Assembly: GCA_910579325.1 (NCBI GenBank) | Contig: CAJTTU010000019.1 | Span: 1 to 47,283 of the forward strand | DNA length: 47,283 bases | Direction: 5' to 3' | Origin: an uncultured Lachnospiraceae bacterium | GTDB lineage: Bacteria; Bacillota; Clostridia; Lachnospirales; Lachnospiraceae | Part shown: piece by piece, positions 1-8,408 of the stretch | Layout of the letters: each line of letters starts with the position of its first letter | Position numbering within the stretch: the first letter of the stretch is position 1 | The notes under the pieces: generated by a model | What the model was told of the DNA's origin: nothing | Database searches by the model: none | What the model saw: only the letters and a program-made list of their open reading frames with translations | Translations under genes and position numbers: made by a program

Positions 1-1959
1 CATACTTATGCGGCTTATCAGATTTTTGCAGGTGATTTGGCTCCGAATGCGGATTATCGTGATAGTGTGATATGTGGAAAGAAAGAGCATACACATACAG
101 ATGCGTGTAAAGAGGGAGAGACGCTTACCTGTGTAAATGAAGAACATGTTCATACTGCTGATTGTTATCAGAAGTATAATGCAGAGTATGTTCTTTCCAA
201 TATAGTATGGGGCTCTGGTGTAATAAATACAGACAATTTGTTAGAAGAATTAAAGGCTGATAAAGATGATGTATTTAGTGGCGCATTTAAAAACTGTGAG
301 ACAGCGGCTGATGTAGCAAAAGCTTTATCAGAGTTCAGCAATACGAATATTAGTGAATCAGGGGCTCTGGATTATTTTTCTAAAATTGTTTCTAAATATT
401 TAAGCGATACTTCTTATACAGCGACGGGCGTCGGAGATGTTACGATTACTGTTAGTGGATCAGGTTATTATCTGGTAGCAGATGAAACCGAGAATTTAGC
501 AGGCAATAATGAAGAAGGCAGCGGAGCGTATACAAGATTTTTATTGGAAGTTGTTGGCGACTCTGTAATGGTAGTGAAGTCAGAAGTTCCGAGTGGCGAT
601 AAAGAGATCTATGTAGATGCAGACAATACTGATGATGCAAATAATGCTTCTATTGGTTCTCATGTATCTTATAAGATTACCAGCAATGTTCCAAATTGGG
701 CTGGATATGATTATTATTACTTTATAATGAACGATACTTTAAGTGAAGGTCTGACTTTTGACCGCCTTTATAATTCTGAGACAGGAGAGCAGATTGAGGA
801 TTCCAATACCATTAGTGTAATGGTTGGAGGCGTAGAATTAACGCAGGGACAGGATTATTATGTTTATGAAGGAACGGATGCTGCTCCATATACCTTCCGT
901 CTTGCATTTGACAATATCATGAACTATACAGTTGGAGCTGATATTGTTGTAACATATTCCGCGACTGTAAATGACAAAGCGATAGTCGGAACTACCGGAA
1001 ACGATAATACGTGGAATTTGCAATATTCTAACAATCCCAATGAAACATATAAGGGGACAGAGGATGACCGGAAGCCGGGTCTGCCTGCCGATGAAAGCAC
1101 AACTGTCTTAGGTCAGACGCCGGATGAGAAGACATTGACTTATGTTACAGAATTAGAAATTGTAAAGTATGCCAATGAGGTTCTTAAAGAGAATCTGTTA
1201 GCTGGAGCAGAATTCACATTGACAGGTACATCTTATCAGGTTGTTCTCAGCGATGTGGATTATTTCAGGGCTCCGAATCCTGAGGAAAATGAAGTTGGTG
1301 AGTGGTATCTTTTGACAGATGGCACATATACGAAAGAAGCACCTACAGGCACTGACTATGTAGAAATTGGCGTGGGAACTAAAGAGACGACTGAAGGTTA
1401 TATTTTAAAAGATGGAAAATATATAGTTCCTGAAAATAAGGCTGATTACGATGGAGAGACATTGTATAAGCTTGTTAGAGGCACAAATGAGAAGTATGTT
1501 GATGTAAATACGAAATATGTAAAGGATTCAAAGAAAACAACTATTTATGAGCCGGTTGATATTTCTATGGAGTTAACTACTGGGGAAGATGGTACAATTG
1601 CTTTTACAGGTCTTGGAGCCGGTGAATATACCTTGAAAGAGACAGTAACACCTGCGGGCTTTAATACACTTGATGATATTCACTTCGAGATTAAATTTAA
1701 AGCACCTGAGGAAGAAGTAACTACTGGCGATGAAACTTGTACATGGACTATTGAATCTAAAACGTCTGGATTCGAGATCAGAGAAGGATGGGGCGCTGCG
1801 GCAGGTCGTTTCGCAGCGGATATTGTTAACAAATCCGGTTCCCTCCTTCCTTCCACCGGTGGTATCGGTACTACGATCTTCTACGTGGTAGGCGGTCTTC
1901 TGGTTGCCGGAGCAGGCATCCTTTTAGTAACCAAAAAGCGTATGAGCGCACATCGGTAA
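1..1959 (+). CDS. Sortase-anchored pilin subunit (SpaA/FimA type), 5' end outside window
   Basis: This is probably the major shaft or surface subunit of a sortase-assembled pilus. The reading frame is already open at base 1 (HTYAAYQIFAGDL, typical of the first pilin domain), so the signal peptide and true start lie upstream; the TTG at 37 is only an internal in-frame codon. After the first strand come two tandem C-x4-H-x-H-x3-C units (bases 73-168), an unusual insertion. A SpaA-like domain with its Lys (LEIVKYA) and Glu (YTLKET) suggests internal isopeptide bonds. The C-terminus is a full sorting signal: LPSTGG, a hydrophobic span and a basic tail (KKRMSAHR). A class C sortase follows. The body is A+T-rich, whereas the last ~180 bases are clearly G+C-richer. 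Function is inferred from family and context. Confidence 0.9.
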   Translation, partial: HTYAAYQIFAGDLAPNADYRDSVICGKKEHTHTDACKEGETLTCVNEEHVHTADCYQKYNAEYVLSNIVWGSGVINTDNLLEELKADKDDVFSGAFKNCETAADVAKALSEFSNTNISESGALDYFSKIVSKYLSDTSYTATGVGDVTITVSGSGYYLVADETENLAGNNEEGSGAYTRFLLEVVGDSVMVVKSEVPSGDKEIYVDADNTDDANNASIGSHVSYKITSNVPNWAGYDYYYFIMNDTLSEGLTFDRLYNSETGEQIEDSNTISVMVGGVELTQGQDYYVYEGTDAAPYTFRLAFDNIMNYTVGADIVVTYSATVNDKAIVGTTGNDNTWNLQYSNNPNETYKGTEDDRKPGLPADESTTVLGQTPDEKTLTYVTELEIVKYANEVLKENLLAGAEFTLTGTSYQVVLSDVDYFRAPNPEENEVGEWYLLTDGTYTKEAPTGTDYVEIGVGTKETTEGYILKDGKYIVPENKADYDGETLYKLVRGTNEKYVDVNTKYVKDSKKTTIYEPVDISMELTTGEDGTIAFTGLGAGEYTLKETVTPAGFNTLDDIHFEIKFKAPEEEVTTGDETCTWTIESKTSGFEIREGWGAAAGRFAADIVNKSGSLLPSTGGIGTTIFYVVGGLLVAGAGILLVTKKRMSAHR

Positions 1960-1986
1960 TGTGATGATGATTTAATCATCACATTA
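1957..1986 (+). promoter_or_regulatory. Perfect 12-bp stem-loop at the pilin stop codon
   Basis: TAATGTGATGAT (1957-1968) pairs perfectly with ATCATCACATTA (1975-1986) around a 6-base loop. The 5' arm begins at the pilin stop codon. No T run follows, so it is not a classic terminator. A role as an mRNA 3'-end stabiliser or partial attenuator between pilin and sortase is inferred. Confidence 0.6.
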
Positions 1987-2008
1987 CGTATCAACTTATC
2001 ATGATTCC

Positions 2009-2034
2009 CCGGGGGCGGCTGGTCCCGTCCCCGG
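2009..2034 (+). promoter_or_regulatory. G+C-rich stem-loop in the pilin-sortase spacer
   Basis: Bases 2009-2018 pair with 2025-2034, about ten pairs including one G-U, around a 6-base loop. It is the second hairpin in this spacer. No T run follows. It may pause or protect the transcript so that pilin is made in excess of sortase; this is inference. Confidence 0.45.
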
Positions 2035-2154
2035 TTATGCCGCGCAGGCTGACACCTTCCCGTGGCGCGCGGCGAGCAACGGACCGTCAGGTCCGGCCAA
2101 CGTCAGCAGGTGGTTAAAGAGAGACCATCGCATAAAATCATTGTGGGGAAACCT

Positions 2155-3069
2155 ATGAAAAAAGAAGAACAAGTGGAAGAAAGAGAGAAGGGAAAAAAAG
2201 AAAGAAAAGAGAAAAAAGGCCCTTCCGTTTCGACAATTATATTGGTTGTGATATTGGTAGTCGGTATGGGCATCCTGCTTTATCCTTCTGTCAGCGACTG
2301 GTGGAATTCCATGCATGCCACTCAGGCGATCGCTGGCTACGTAGATGCGGTAGAAAATATGTCCGCAGAGGAAAAGGAAGCGATTCTGAACGCGGCGAAA
2401 GCCTATAATGAGTCCCTGCCCAACGGAGTAAATTTTACCGTCAGCGATGAAGAATATGCAAGGTATGAAGAACTGTTGAATATCGGTGGCAGCGGGGTTA
2501 TGGGTTATCTGCAGATCCCGGTGATCAGTGTAAATCTCCCTGTTTACCACAGTGTGGATGAGAGTGTTTTACAGATCGCCATGGGCCATGTCCCAGGTTC
2601 TTCTCTTCCGGTAGGCGGAGAACGGACCCATTGTGTGATGTCCGGTCACCGGGGACTGCCCAGCGCGAAGCTTCTGTCAGACCTGGACCGGGTACGCGAG
2701 GGCGACATCTTCACCTTCACCGTCCTCGACCAGACCGTTACATACATGGTAGACCAGATCCGTATTGTCCTGCCGGAGGAAACCGACGATCTGGCTATTG
2801 TGGATGGAGAAGACTATTTTACTCTGGTAACCTGCACCCCTTACGGAATCAACACCCACCGGATCCTTGTCCGCGGCCATCGAATCGAGAACATTGCCGG
2901 GGAGATCGTGGCGGCTGCGGAGGCGGTCAGGATTCCTACTTATATTGTGATACCGGCCATCGGCGTGCCGTTACTGTTTATCTCGCTGGCGCTGATGCTG
3001 CTTTATTATAAAATCAGAAAACCGAAAAAATCCACGCAGGAAATGCTGGAGGAACTGAGAAAATCATAA
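2155..3069 (+). CDS. srtC: Class C sortase (pilus polymerase)
   Basis: A membrane transpeptidase that cleaves LPXTG-type signals and joins pilin subunits covalently. The basic, charged N-terminus is followed by one membrane span (about residues 23-45), the extracytoplasmic catalytic domain, and a second C-terminal span, the layout typical of class C enzymes. Catalytic residues are visible: His165 (SGHRG), Cys227 (TLVTCTPYG) and Arg236 (THRILVRG). I chose the ATG at 2155, giving 304 residues, because a G-rich Shine-Dalgarno-like stretch precedes it. The upstream in-frame GTG at 2062 would add 31 residues lying in a hairpin-rich spacer. The adjacent LPSTGG pilin is the natural substrate. A lid motif is not obvious to me. 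Confidence 0.92.
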   Translation: MKKEEQVEEREKGKKERKEKKGPSVSTIILVVILVVGMGILLYPSVSDWWNSMHATQAIAGYVDAVENMSAEEKEAILNAAKAYNESLPNGVNFTVSDEEYARYEELLNIGGSGVMGYLQIPVISVNLPVYHSVDESVLQIAMGHVPGSSLPVGGERTHCVMSGHRGLPSAKLLSDLDRVREGDIFTFTVLDQTVTYMVDQIRIVLPEETDDLAIVDGEDYFTLVTCTPYGINTHRILVRGHRIENIAGEIVAAAEAVRIPTYIVIPAIGVPLLFISLALMLLYYKIRKPKKSTQEMLEELRKS

Positions 3070-3182
3070 AGGGAGGGCCGTGGAAATCGAGAAAGGGTTT
3101 CATGGCAGATGAAAAACAGCGGCGAACCGGATCCAGGGGGGCTGGCCGGGGCGCTGCGGAACTGTAAAAGGAGGGATTGCCC

Positions 3183-4337
3183 ATGAAAAAGAAATTGATA
3201 TATCTGATTGCGGCGGTGACGCTGGCGGCGGCTGTCTGCGGGGTGAAGCCGACGCGAAGTGGGGCTGCCCCTTTCGATCAGTCTAAAACTGGTTCTCTGA
3301 CGATTCACCCGATGGAGGTGACGGATGAGGCCATGGCCCAGGACGTTCTGAGCGCCAAAGCGAAGGTGGATATTTTCCAGGTGGCGAAAGCTGTGAAGAC
3401 GCCAGGATACGATACTTATCACTATGAATTTATCGCTCCTTTCGACAGGGCGGAGATGAAAGACAGGACGCCGGAGAAGGCCGAGGACTGGGACACTATG
3501 GCCCAGGAAGCGGCCAGAGTGATATTTGACGGGGATACGAAGGTAAATCCGGTAAAGCAGGGAACGCTGGACAAAACGTCTTCTGTTTCCGATCTTGAGC
3601 CGGGGCTTTACCTGCTGATGGCCAGAGGCGGAAAGGGAACCGACAGCGTGGCGGATTTCCGAAAGGATGTGACCGACGATGAGGGTAAGACCACGATCGT
3701 TACCTATGCCAATTCGAATCAGTATGAGTATACCTTTAAGCCTCAGCTGGTTTCCCTGCCGATGAGGGACAGCGATGTGCCGGTCAACCCGACTGATGAT
3801 CCGCCGAATACCGCGGATCAGGGAGACTGGTCTTACGATCTGAACGTTTATCTGAAATTTGAACGGTCGGTGCGCTTTGGCTCTCTGAAAATCAGAAAAG
3901 TCCTTTCCAGCTATGAGTCTGAGATTCCCAACGATCCGGTAACCTTCGTATTTCAGGTGGACGGAGAGACGCCGGGGGCCGAGGGAGCCGGAGGGGAGCT
4001 TTCCTCCTATCATGGAGTGGATAGTCTGACCTTTACGGCGGCGGGAGAGGAAGAAATAATATTTGAGCGAATTCCGGTCACTGCCGTTCTGACGGTCAGC
4101 GAGGTGTACAGCGGCTCCGGTTATGAGATCGCCCCTGACACTGGCGGCACGGTGCGGGAGGGCATTACGATATCGGCGGATCAGGACACTGTGGTGGAGA
4201 TTCCTTTTGTCAATGTCCATAACGACGACCTGAAGCGGGGGCACGGAATCAAGAATCAGTTCACCTATACGGACAGCGGGTTGCCGGGCGGGCAGCCCGG
4301 CAGATGGAACTGGGTCCAGGATCCGGTGAATAATTAG
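3183..4337 (+). CDS. Secreted pilin-like surface protein without an LPXTG anchor
   Basis: The 384-residue protein has a clear signal peptide (Lys-rich start, hydrophobic core, cleavage near the ARSGAA-like segment). The N-terminal half resembles a pilin D1 domain (KVDIFQVAKAV, SDLEPGLYLLMARG). The middle holds a Cna-B/DUF5979-like beta module (LKIRKVLSSYE, VTFVFQVDGE). The C-terminus (residues ~360-384) is Gly/Pro-rich with no hydrophobic anchor, so it is either released or retained by another subunit. The ATG at 3183 follows AAAGGAGGG with good spacing; an in-frame TTG two codons upstream is less likely. The leader contains the GCGGAACT motif also seen before ytfJ, asp23 and fic. A tip or accessory subunit is inferred. 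Confidence 0.75.
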   Translation: MKKKLIYLIAAVTLAAAVCGVKPTRSGAAPFDQSKTGSLTIHPMEVTDEAMAQDVLSAKAKVDIFQVAKAVKTPGYDTYHYEFIAPFDRAEMKDRTPEKAEDWDTMAQEAARVIFDGDTKVNPVKQGTLDKTSSVSDLEPGLYLLMARGGKGTDSVADFRKDVTDDEGKTTIVTYANSNQYEYTFKPQLVSLPMRDSDVPVNPTDDPPNTADQGDWSYDLNVYLKFERSVRFGSLKIRKVLSSYESEIPNDPVTFVFQVDGETPGAEGAGGELSSYHGVDSLTFTAAGEEEIIFERIPVTAVLTVSEVYSGSGYEIAPDTGGTVREGITISADQDTVVEIPFVNVHNDDLKRGHGIKNQFTYTDSGLPGGQPGRWNWVQDPVNN

Positions 4338-4354
4338 CAGGGGGTGAGTGGATC

Positions 4355-4966
4355 ATGAAAAAAATGCGGTACGCGGCCGCGGTCCTCGCAGCGGCGGCGA
4401 TTATGACGGCGGGTCTGGGGCAGGCCTGGGCCTATTTTACCACCTATGCCACCGCAGAGGGCGGTTATGTGATTAAACTGGGCGACAGAACGGAAATTAC
4501 GGAAAATTTTTCGGACTGGACGAAGACGGTTACGGTTACCAACGAGGAGGGGGCCGCGCCGGTTTACGTGCGTGTGAAAGCCTTTGGCCCCAGTACCTAT
4601 GAGCTGATTTACGAGGGACCCGGCTGGACGGCCAAAGAGGACGGATATTATTATTATGATGGAATGGTGCCGGGAGGCGGAAGCACTGGGCCGCTCAATA
4701 TCAGGATCAACGGGATTCCGGAGGATGCAAAAGATGGCGATACCTTTAACGTGATCGTTATCTATGAGAGCACGCCTGTTTTATATGATGAGAATGGCAG
4801 CGCCCTTCCTGCAGACTGGACCGCTGTCCTTGACGTTACCACCAGCACGGAGACGGTGAAACCGCCGGAGAGCGGGGAAACCACGGAAACGACAGCCAGT
4901 CCTGGGACGACGGCAGGATCCGAAGAAGGTAACACGCCAGGTGAGGAAGGAGGCGGCGAATCATGA
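4355..4966 (+). CDS. TasA/camelysin-like fibre protein with SipW-type signal peptide
   Basis: A 203-residue exported protein. Its leader ends in the SipW-type junction AWAYFTTYATAEGG, in which a small-residue cleavage site is followed directly by a Tyr-Phe-Thr strand, as in TasA-family amyloid-like matrix proteins. The mature part is beta-rich and ends in a Thr/Glu/Gly-rich low-complexity tail (about residues 165-203) with no membrane anchor. The dedicated peptidase is very likely the SipW-like gene at the end of this array. The gene starts 17 bases after the previous stop and overlaps the next by ATGA, so it is translationally coupled. The matrix-fibre role is inferred from the family. Confidence 0.75.
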   Translation: MKKMRYAAAVLAAAAIMTAGLGQAWAYFTTYATAEGGYVIKLGDRTEITENFSDWTKTVTVTNEEGAAPVYVRVKAFGPSTYELIYEGPGWTAKEDGYYYYDGMVPGGGSTGPLNIRINGIPEDAKDGDTFNVIVIYESTPVLYDENGSALPADWTAVLDVTTSTETVKPPESGETTETTASPGTTAGSEEGNTPGEEGGGES

Positions 4967-5793
4967 AAAGATCTTTCATGAAAAAACCAATCGTGAGAAA
5001 ACCGAAAAAGCTGCTGCCGCCCATGGCGATCTACGGCCTGTTCGCACTGGCCGTGGTAATGCTCCTTGGCAGCTCCGTCGGCGGGGCCAGGGCTGCGCTG
5101 ACCTATTATTCCGAGACTTATTCCTCCCGGGTGCAGATGTACAGCATCGGCGTCAGCCTGCTGGAAAATGGAAATCCGGTTTCCTGGCGTAATTACAACA
5201 GCGGAGGAAACGGAAGCTGGGATGAGGAAACAGGAGAATTGCTCGGGGATATGCTTTCCGATGGGGAAAGCCTGATACCGGGCAGGACCTATCGGGAAGA
5301 ACTCTGTGTGGAGAATACCGGAAGCATCAATCAGTATGTCCGGGTCAGAATTTATAAATACTGGGTGGACAGTGTGGACGGAAAGGACGATAAGTCCTCC
5401 GAACGGCTCCGGGAGCTGTCTCCGGATCTGATCCATCTGAATCTGGTAAATCAGGGAACGGACTGGATCGAAGATAAGCAGAGTTCCACGAAGGAGCGGA
5501 CGATTCTCTATTACAATAAGATGCTGCCTGCGGAAGCGGGAGAAGCCTCAAGGACCCCTCTCTTTGCAGACCGGCTGACGATCGACGGAGAGCTGGCGAA
5601 AAAGGTTTCCCAGACGGAATCGACGGACGGGGCTTATACCACAGTTACCACTACCTATCTGTACAACGGCGTGAAATTTGTGGTAAAGGCGGAAGTAGAC
5701 GCCGTGCAGGAGCACAATGCCGAGGATGCTATTCTGAGCGCCTGGGGACGGAAGGTGTCCGTGAACAACGGCACGCTGCGCCTTGTGGATTAA
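4963..5793 (+). CDS. Second TasA-like protein with SipW-type leader
   Basis: A 276-residue exported protein. The basic N-terminus (MKRSFMKKP, VRKPKK) is followed by a hydrophobic segment ending at GARAALTYYSETYSS, again a SipW-type cleavage region running into a beta strand. The body holds the recurring phrase CVENTGSINQYVRVRIYKYW, characteristic of TasA/camelysin-like jelly-roll domains in which a neighbouring strand contacts the protein. There is no C-terminal anchor. It overlaps the previous gene by four bases, and the following gene begins ten bases after its stop. It may be the minor or initiating subunit of the same fibre; which of the two proteins is the major one cannot be told from sequence. 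Confidence 0.7.
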   Translation: MKRSFMKKPIVRKPKKLLPPMAIYGLFALAVVMLLGSSVGGARAALTYYSETYSSRVQMYSIGVSLLENGNPVSWRNYNSGGNGSWDEETGELLGDMLSDGESLIPGRTYREELCVENTGSINQYVRVRIYKYWVDSVDGKDDKSSERLRELSPDLIHLNLVNQGTDWIEDKQSSTKERTILYYNKMLPAEAGEASRTPLFADRLTIDGELAKKVSQTESTDGAYTTVTTTYLYNGVKFVVKAEVDAVQEHNAEDAILSAWGRKVSVNNGTLRLVD

Positions 5794-5803
5794 GGAGGTC
5801 TGT

Positions 5804-6652
5804 ATGAAAAAGAAAATCAGTCTGTTTCTGCTGTGCGGCCTGCTTCTGATCCGGGGGATTCCCGTCCATGCGGAGACGTTTTACGGCGACGAGACCTGGA
5901 ATGTCACCTTTAACAGGGATAATGAGATGGCCAGCAGTTTCAAAACCTCGGATATCAACGATGTGGTATCCGGCATGCAGCCGGGGGACAATGTGATCAT
6001 TACCCTGTCCCTGAAAAATGATAATGAGACCGCCACAGACTGGTATATGAAGAACGAGGTGCTCTACTCTCTGGAAGACCGGAGTGCCAACGGCCAGACG
6101 AAGGGCGGCGCATATACGTATCGTCTGTCCTATAAAAGCAATCAGGGCGGCGAAGAGAACGTGCTGTTTGACAGCGACACGGTGGGCGGCGAGAATGTGA
6201 GCGCCGCGGGCGAGGGCCTGAAGGAAGCTACCAGTTCGTTGAAGGAATATTTTTATCTGGATACGCTGTCCAGGAGCCAGTCGGGAGTGATCACCCTGGA
6301 GGTGGCTCTGGACGGCGAGACCCAGGGCAATGATTATCAGGATACCCTGGCGGACCTGCAGATGGAATTTGCCGTGGAGCTTCGGGATACGCCGGACAAT
6401 CCGCCCGGAGACAACCCGAATAATCCAGGTAACCCGAATAGTCCGGGAACGCCCGGTCAGAACAATCCGGGACAGAGCAGTCCGGGAAGGGGTCTGTTTG
6501 GCAGCGGCGTGGTGAAGACCGGAGACGGAAGTGAGATTTCGATTTTCACGGTACTGACCGGGGCCAGCGGCCTGCTACTGCTTCTGTTCTGTATCTGGCA
6601 GTGGAATGAGAGCCGGAAGAGCAGGGCGGGGAAAGAAGGTGGCGCTGTATGA
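5804..6652 (+). CDS. TasA-like surface protein with Pro-rich stalk and degenerate sorting signal
   Basis: The 282-residue product has a conventional signal peptide ending in VHA. A TasA/camelysin-like beta domain follows (residues ~25-195, with YFYLDTLSRSQSG and the NDYQDTLADLQ segment). Next is an Asn/Pro/Gly repeat stalk of the type NPGNPNSPGTPGQ, then a C-terminal VVKTGD, a hydrophobic span and a basic tail. The last part has sorting-signal layout, but Leu-Pro is replaced by Val-Val, so it may be a sortase variant or a simple membrane anchor. The ATG at 5804 follows AAGGAGG with five-base spacing; an upstream in-frame ATG lies inside the previous gene. It probably tethers TasA-like fibres to the envelope. 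Confidence 0.7.
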   Translation: MKKKISLFLLCGLLLIRGIPVHAETFYGDETWNVTFNRDNEMASSFKTSDINDVVSGMQPGDNVIITLSLKNDNETATDWYMKNEVLYSLEDRSANGQTKGGAYTYRLSYKSNQGGEENVLFDSDTVGGENVSAAGEGLKEATSSLKEYFYLDTLSRSQSGVITLEVALDGETQGNDYQDTLADLQMEFAVELRDTPDNPPGDNPNNPGNPNSPGTPGQNNPGQSSPGRGLFGSGVVKTGDGSEISIFTVLTGASGLLLLLFCIWQWNESRKSRAGKEGGAV

Positions 6653-7776
6653 AGTTCATGAAAAAGCGGAACCTGCCGAAGGCGGGAACGAGGAAGAAAA
6701 AGGCGCATAAACCGGGAATGCTGCTTTGCGTTCTGTGCGCATTGTGTATGCTTTTCGCGGCGGTGGTTCCCGTAAAGGCCGCCCAGTCAGGCCAGACCAG
6801 CCAGACGGATCAGACCGGAAAAGCCTATTCCTATAAAATCCGGATTTACGCCGGGCGCCAGGGTACGATTCAGGGTAAGGAAGTGCTGGAATATGATTCG
6901 GTGCCTTACGACTGGCAGGTCGTGTTCAGCCGGGGCGATGTTCAGCTGCTTGACAACAATAAATATTATGTCAAGGGACTGAGAAAGAGCGGCGTGGATA
7001 ACAGCGAGGCGCAGCAGAATCCGGCTTTCAACGTGACGGAGGATCAGGATTATGTGGTGGCCTACGGCATTCTGGGCGACGCGGTTTCTTATGTGATTAA
7101 TTATCAGGATCAGAACGGAAACACACTGGCCCCCAGCGAGACCTATTACGGCAACGTAGGCGATAAGCCTGTGATTGCCTACCTGTATATAGAAGGGTAT
7201 CGTCCTCAGGCCTATAACCTGACGAGAACATTGTCAGAGAATGCGGCGGAAAATGTGTTTACCTTTATTTATACGCCCATATCGGAGGGCGGAGGCGGAA
7301 CGCCTGAGGAGAACCTGCCTCAGGGAGGCGGGACAGAGAATCCCGGGGCGCCCGTTGCGCCGGTAACGCCTGCAGCGCCAGGGGGGACTGTTGTGGCGCC
7401 TCCCGCAGCGCCGGGAGGAACTGTCGTAGTGCCGCCTGCAACGCCGGCAGGTCCCGGGGCAGCAGCGCCGGCAGGTCCCGGGGGAGCGGATGCGCCCGGC
7501 CCGGGAGGAGCTGACGCGCCCGGTCCCGGAGGAGTGGATACGCCGCCCGTGGAGAACGTACCCGATGAAAATGTGCCGCTGGACGACGGTCCGGAGGAGC
7601 TGGTAGACCTGGATGACGAGGAAGTGCCTCTGGCGGACTTTTTTAATCTGAACAGCGACGCAAAGATCCTTGGCTTTCCCGTGGCGGCGGTGGCTGTCTC
7701 GGGCGCGGTGCTGATCGGATGCGTGATCTGGCTGATACTGAAGAAAAGGAAAAAGGAAGAGAAGGAGAAAGCATGA
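6649..7776 (+). CDS. MucBP-domain envelope protein with Pro/Gly repeat stalk
   Basis: A 375-residue surface protein. The signal peptide ends near VKAAQ. Residues ~30-125 form an unassigned beta domain. Residues ~145-210 are a MucBP module (VSYVINYQDQNGNTLAPSE, then FTFIYTP), a family found in adhesins and often linked to mucin or glycan binding. A long Ala/Pro/Gly repeat stalk follows (bases about 7340-7545, including GGADAPGPGGADAPGPGG), then an acidic segment, one membrane span and a Lys/Glu tail. No LPXTG motif is visible, so the anchor is probably the membrane span. It overlaps both neighbours by ATGA. Mucus adhesion is inferred. Confidence 0.75.
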   Translation: MKFMKKRNLPKAGTRKKKAHKPGMLLCVLCALCMLFAAVVPVKAAQSGQTSQTDQTGKAYSYKIRIYAGRQGTIQGKEVLEYDSVPYDWQVVFSRGDVQLLDNNKYYVKGLRKSGVDNSEAQQNPAFNVTEDQDYVVAYGILGDAVSYVINYQDQNGNTLAPSETYYGNVGDKPVIAYLYIEGYRPQAYNLTRTLSENAAENVFTFIYTPISEGGGGTPEENLPQGGGTENPGAPVAPVTPAAPGGTVVAPPAAPGGTVVVPPATPAGPGAAAPAGPGGADAPGPGGADAPGPGGVDTPPVENVPDENVPLDDGPEELVDLDDEEVPLADFFNLNSDAKILGFPVAAVAVSGAVLIGCVIWLILKKRKKEEKEKA

Positions 7777-8324
7777 CAGAGCAGCCTGATTCCTCCCGGC
7801 GTGTAAAAGCCGGGAGGAGAAAAAGCAGGCTGCCTGCTTTTTGCAGCCTGGCCGGAACATTGATTTTACTGTGTGTGATCGGCGCTTTTCTGCCGCTGAC
7901 GATTCCGAATCTGTTAGGGTATCAGATTTACGAGGTGGTCAGCGGGAGTATGGAGCCGGAGATACCTGTGGGCAGCGTGATCTATGTGAAAAGAGCAGAG
8001 CCGGAGGAGATTGAGGAGGGGGAGATCATCGCTTTTATGAGAAATTCCTCCGTGATCACCCACCGTGTGGAGGAAAATCGGTTTGTGGAAGGGGAATTTA
8101 TCACGAAGGGAGACGCCAACAGCCAGGAGGACGTGATGCCGGTGGATTATGACAGCCTGATCGGCAGGGTAACCTGCCATTTCCCGATGCTGGGCACACT
8201 GATGTCCATTCTGGCCAGCGGCATAGGAAAGCTATATGCGGGAGCCTTTGCCGCCTGCGGAGTTATGTTCCATATGCTGGCGGGAAAAATGCGCGAAAGG
8301 CAGGAGGCGCAGAAATCAGCGTAA
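7773..8324 (+). CDS. sipW: SipW-type (ER-type) signal peptidase I
   Basis: A membrane serine protease of 183 residues that removes leaders from TasA-like substrates. The first membrane span covers residues ~22-42. Catalytic Ser59 lies in SGSMEPEIPVG, and His97 (VITHRV) stands where typical bacterial enzymes have Lys, the mark of the ER/archaeal type represented by SipW. Asp114 and Asp120 follow in KGDANSQED. A second span lies near the C-terminus. The start overlaps the stop of the MucBP gene as ATGA; an upstream in-frame ATG lies inside that gene and lacks a ribosome site. The two SipW-type leaders encoded upstream are the expected substrates. Confidence 0.9.
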   Translation: MTEQPDSSRRVKAGRRKSRLPAFCSLAGTLILLCVIGAFLPLTIPNLLGYQIYEVVSGSMEPEIPVGSVIYVKRAEPEEIEEGEIIAFMRNSSVITHRVEENRFVEGEFITKGDANSQEDVMPVDYDSLIGRVTCHFPMLGTLMSILASGIGKLYAGAFAACGVMFHMLAGKMRERQEAQKSA

Positions 8325-8357
8325 AAGCGAAAAAATCGCTCTGGTATTCGATTGCGG

Positions 8358-8406
8358 AAAAAAATCCGCGCAGCGTTTTCAGGTAAAGCGCAGCGGGGAT
8401 TTTTTT
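8358..8406 (+). terminator. Rho-independent terminator of the surface operon
   Basis: A7-TCC on the left pairs with GGA-T7 on the right, enclosing GCG/CGC inner helices around TTTTCAGGTAAA, and the right arm ends in a T run. It sits 33 bases after the sipW stop and closes the surface gene array. Confidence 0.75.
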
Positions 8407-8408
8407 GC

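Noticed and set aside
2062..2154. GTG start for the sortase, 31 residues upstream
   Set aside because: It lies just after hairpins in a G+C-rich spacer with no ribosome site, and the added residues do not fit a sortase N-terminus.
7719..7772. Longer start for the SipW gene
   Set aside because: It lies inside the MucBP gene without a ribosome site; the ATGA overlap at 7773 is the natural start.
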